The translations under genes were made by a program, and so were the position numbers. Below are positions 61,344-64,000 of a stretch of DNA of 64,000 bases, piece after piece (the stretch's first letter is position 1; each line of letters begins with the position of its first letter). Under the pieces are notes generated by a model. It ran no database searches. It saw only the letters and a program-made list of their open reading frames with translations, and was not told the DNA's origin. Source of the stretch: Actinomycetota bacterium (GTDB lineage Bacteria > Actinomycetota > Thermoleophilia > Solirubrobacterales > 70-9); the NCBI GenBank assembly GCA_018268675.1, contig JAFDWB010000089.1, positions 281,713-345,712 on the forward strand, read 5' to 3'.

Positions 61344-61365
61344 TGCGCCTCGCCCTATCCCTCCG

Positions 61366-64000
61366 TTAGCGGATTGCCTCGGGGACGATTTCCTTCGAGC
61401 GCGCCTGATCACGGTGGATGGCTCGCTGGACGGCGTGCAACTTCGCCTCCGCGTCTCGGCGCGCTCGGCGCTGCTGTGCGTCGACGGCCGGCGGTCCGAG
61501 GGGATTGCGATCGTCGCTGACCCCGTAGAGCTGGCGGTACGCGATGATCGTGTCGACGCCCTCATTCCACATTGCTGCCCGCATCGCATCTTTGGGCCTT
61601 GGACCGAGAGCGTCGACGATGAGTTGGGAAGATTCGATGCGCTCGGCGCGGACGCGAGCGCGGCGGAGAAACAAGAGGCGGTCTTCGACCAACGCCAGCT
61701 CGGCGCGCTGGGCCGCTGTAAGGGTCGAACCACCAGGGGTCGTTGGGGCCTCGGCCGGCGAGTTCAAAGATCGTCGCTCGGCTTCGAGGCGCGCCAGCTG
61801 GACGCGGGTCCTTCGCTCCGCGGAGTCCGCGATCGTTTTCGGTGGTCGATTCCGGGCTTGAGAGTCGTGACTGGCTAGTGCCTGAAGCCGCGCGGCGGCT
61901 TCTTCGATTCGCCGGTCAAGCGCCGCCATTCGCTCGTTGCGGCCGGTGTCGTCGAGCTGCGTCATCCCAGGATTGGATTTCGCTCGGAGCTCGAGGCAGC
62001 GGGCGCCAAGCTCGTGCTCGGGAGTCGCCGCGATGCGGTTGCGGTCAGGCACCTCGTCGGCGCTGAACTCGGCGGCGACTCGCTCGGCGCCGATGCGCAC
62101 GTCATGTGCCTCGTCGTCGAGCTCTCGCCTTGCGGGTCCGAGATCGGGATCGAGAAGCTCGCTGGCGGCAACCGCATAGGCAGTCGTCGGTCCCCGCGCT
62201 CTCGACACCGCGACCACGAAATCCTCGCGAGAACTGTTGGCGTCGAGGAGCGTGAAGGCCGAGTCGAAGGTCTTCGACTCCGTTGCGTACGTCGTCAAGG
62301 CGTAGGCATGCTGAATGGCAGGCTCGCTGTTGTCGGTGCGGCGTTGCAGATACCGAGGGCTGGCGACAACGGTGCGTTCGTCGCCGCCGATGCGCCGCAG
62401 CATGAGGTGAGTCTGAGTGCGATCCACACCCACCACCTCCCACCGCTCGCGGTTGGAAACCTCGCGGTTGTTGATACGAGTGATGACGCGATCGCCGACT
62501 GCAAACTCCCGACCTCCGACTTCAACCCGCGGACCGGCGAGGCGACCCTCGGCCTTTAGCAGCTCGCGGGCGCGGACATTCAGGTCCTCGACGTCGCGAA
62601 TCCGGCGGGCGATCATGACGGCGTCGTCACCGTCGACCAACGCTCGATGCCAGTCGAGCGACAGAGCGTCGAGCGCGGAGTCGAGCGTGTCGGCGATCAG
62701 AAGGCGCTCTCGGGCTCGCAGAAGATCGAGTGCGTCCGAGCCACGTCCTTCGTGAGCCAGTTCGACGATCCTTCGATCCTGGGGATCTCGTTGTCGTCGA
62801 ATCTCGGTGAGGCGGACCGGCTCGGTGACAGTCGCGAGCCGACCGTAGAGACCGCCAGCGCCGACCGAGCCAATCTGCCGCTCGTCGCCGATAAGAACCA
62901 GCTTGCCTTGGCAGAGCTCGACGAGTTCGACCAGCGCTGCCATGTCCTCGGTGGACGTCGTTGACGACTCGTCCACGATGATCACGATGCCCCTCGGTAG
63001 CGGCCGACGGCCTTTTCCGCGAGCCTCGTCACAGCGAATACGAAGCGCCGTAATCGACATCGACGGCACGCCGGCATCAGCCAGCTCGCCGGAGGCACTG
63101 CGAGCAGTGGCGACGCCGATGCCGCGGATATTCGCCTCACCCCATGCCTCGCGGGCGGCCCTTAGCGCGGTCGTCTTCCCAGTTCCGGGACGTGCGGCGA
63201 CCACGGTGACCCGCTCGCCGCCCGTCGTGATCCTCCGGACCATTTGGACTTGCTCGGCGCTGAGATAGGGGTGCCTGGACAGGACCGAGGACAGCGTTCG
63301 CTCGTCGACGATCGCGACGCCGGCGTTGGCGCCGGTCCGCGCGGATCGGAGAACCGCCTTCTCCAGCTCGAGCAAGCGGGGCGTCGTGAAGTAGCTGGTC
63401 CCGAGCGCTCCGTCCCCGTGGTGAATCTCGACCACGCGCGGGCTCCTGAGGACGGCATCGACCGTGGCCGTCAGGGCGTGCACATCGGCACCGTCTCTCA
63501 TCTGTTCCGCTAGGGCACACAGGAGATCGCGACGGTCGAAGTGGGAGTGCGTCGTCTCGAGTATCCCGATCGCGGCGTCGATATGGCGGCCCGATACTGC
63601 CTCCGGCTCGCGGACACGTCCCTGCTGCGCGATCCGCGTGATGGCGGTCTCGCTCAGACCAAACTCTGCCGCTCGTGACCGCCAGTCCTGCCGTTGACGA
63701 TCAGGATCGACGCCGTAATCTTTTCCGTCTCTGGTTCGGTAGGCCGCGGCGACGGCGGCGCTTGCCGAGCTGGTGCCACGCTCGGCGAGCTCAGCGACGA
63801 TCTCACCGCGCCGCCGGCTGAAATGGTCGATCGCGGCCCTGGGGATACCGGCGACGTCCGAGTAGCCGTTGAGGATCGATTCCCACTCTGCTCCAAGCCG
63901 GCGCGTGACGCCGGCGCGCAGCGCAGCTTGGAAGATGTAGCCGCTGGCTTTTCCCTCGGTGAAGAGCGGCGACTGCCGACGGGGATTCGCGATGGCGAGC
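61366..64000 (-). CDS. traA: MobF-type conjugative relaxase-helicase, 5' part outside the window
   Basis: The frame is open from 64,000 to the stop at 61,366 (877 codons seen). The visible start (SPLFTEGKASGYIFQAALRA, then GVTRRLGAEWESILNGYSDVAG) is the end of a TrwC/TraA relaxase domain; the HUH and tyrosine residues lie beyond the edge. The helicase part has Walker A ARPGTGKTTAL, Walker B IIVDESS, GDERQIGSVGAGGLYG and a late SREDFVVAVSRAR. It nicks oriT and unwinds the transferred strand. The C-terminal 250 residues are Arg/Glu-rich and helical. Confidence 0.85.
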   Translation of the reverse strand, partial: LAIANPRRQSPLFTEGKASGYIFQAALRAGVTRRLGAEWESILNGYSDVAGIPRAAIDHFSRRRGEIVAELAERGTSSASAAVAAAYRTRDGKDYGVDPDRQRQDWRSRAAEFGLSETAITRIAQQGRVREPEAVSGRHIDAAIGILETTHSHFDRRDLLCALAEQMRDGADVHALTATVDAVLRSPRVVEIHHGDGALGTSYFTTPRLLELEKAVLRSARTGANAGVAIVDERTLSSVLSRHPYLSAEQVQMVRRITTGGERVTVVAARPGTGKTTALRAAREAWGEANIRGIGVATARSASGELADAGVPSMSITALRIRCDEARGKGRRPLPRGIVIIVDESSTTSTEDMAALVELVELCQGKLVLIGDERQIGSVGAGGLYGRLATVTEPVRLTEIRRQRDPQDRRIVELAHEGRGSDALDLLRARERLLIADTLDSALDALSLDWHRALVDGDDAVMIARRIRDVEDLNVRARELLKAEGRLAGPRVEVGGREFAVGDRVITRINNREVSNRERWEVVGVDRTQTHLMLRRIGGDERTVVASPRYLQRRTDNSEPAIQHAYALTTYATESKTFDSAFTLLDANSSREDFVVAVSRARGPTTAYAVAASELLDPDLGPARRELDDEAHDVRIGAERVAAEFSADEVPDRNRIAATPEHELGARCLELRAKSNPGMTQLDDTGRNERMAALDRRIEEAAARLQALASHDSQARNRPPKTIADSAERRTRVQLARLEAERRSLNSPAEAPTTPGGSTLTAAQRAELALVEDRLLFLRRARVRAERIESSQLIVDALGPRPKDAMRAAMWNEGVDTIIAYRQLYGVSDDRNPLGPPAVDAQQRRARRDAEAKLHAVQRAIHRDQARSKEIVPEAIR

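Overview
The window is GC-rich DNA (roughly 70%) with dense, mostly convergent or tightly overlapping bacterial genes. The gene families point to an actinobacterium of the Thermoleophilia, most likely Solirubrobacterales. The clues are a short collagen-like exported protein, an exported protein built of 11-residue 'GAV' repeats, membrane-tailed sigma factors, and DUF6112/SCO6880-type conjugation proteins. This placement is an inference from gene content; no rRNA or tRNA gene was seen.

Bases 1 to about 36,500 look like host chromosome. They hold a TetR/MFS pair, an exported polysaccharide-lyase-like protein, two CDF metal exporters (one in an ArsR operon), a SulP transporter, an APC permease with a trimethylamine-dehydrogenase-like flavoprotein, LysR and an M20 deacetylase. 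Next come a flavin monooxygenase/RidA/DUF1028 operon, an M14 peptidase, a 1048-residue STAND regulator with a C-terminal BTAD domain, a LOG protein, a FUSC protein, a GntR regulator, XdhC and an SQR-like flavoprotein. Several lineage-specific exported proteins follow, including a fused MauE/thioredoxin protein next to a 14-cysteine exported protein. Decayed fragments (MoeA-like, SHOCT and one unassigned) lie at 28.35, 34.7 and 36.2 kb.

From about 36.55 kb to beyond the right edge lies an integrative and conjugative element. Tandem direct repeats at 36,559-36,614 are the best candidate for its left end or integrase arm sites. The cargo next to that end is a three-component ABC (ABC-3C) conflict system with visibly lower GC, then HicBA, a tyrosine integrase and an excisionase-like HTH protein. 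The transfer region runs from 42.5 to 59.4 kb: a cell-wall hydrolase, a VirB8-like lipoprotein, a membrane-tailed sigma-like protein, a VirB2-like pilin candidate, a VirB8-like protein, a VirB6-like protein, a VirB4 split over two genes, a VirD4 coupling protein and exported proteins. A minus-strand operon with a second sigma factor and the 3' part of a MobF relaxase-helicase close the window; the relaxase continues past base 64,000.

A self-contained three-gene cassette sits between the VirB4 and VirD4 genes. It encodes an intact tyrosine recombinase, an XRE-type HTH protein and a 573-residue protein with eight CxxC motifs and a decayed recombinase domain. A 51-bp palindrome lies next to it. 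Other regulatory features of the element are an 8-bp CCCATACA motif before three transfer transcription units, two long nested inverted repeats around the second sigma operon, and a shared C-terminal EFGFE(K/R) motif on two membrane-anchored proteins.
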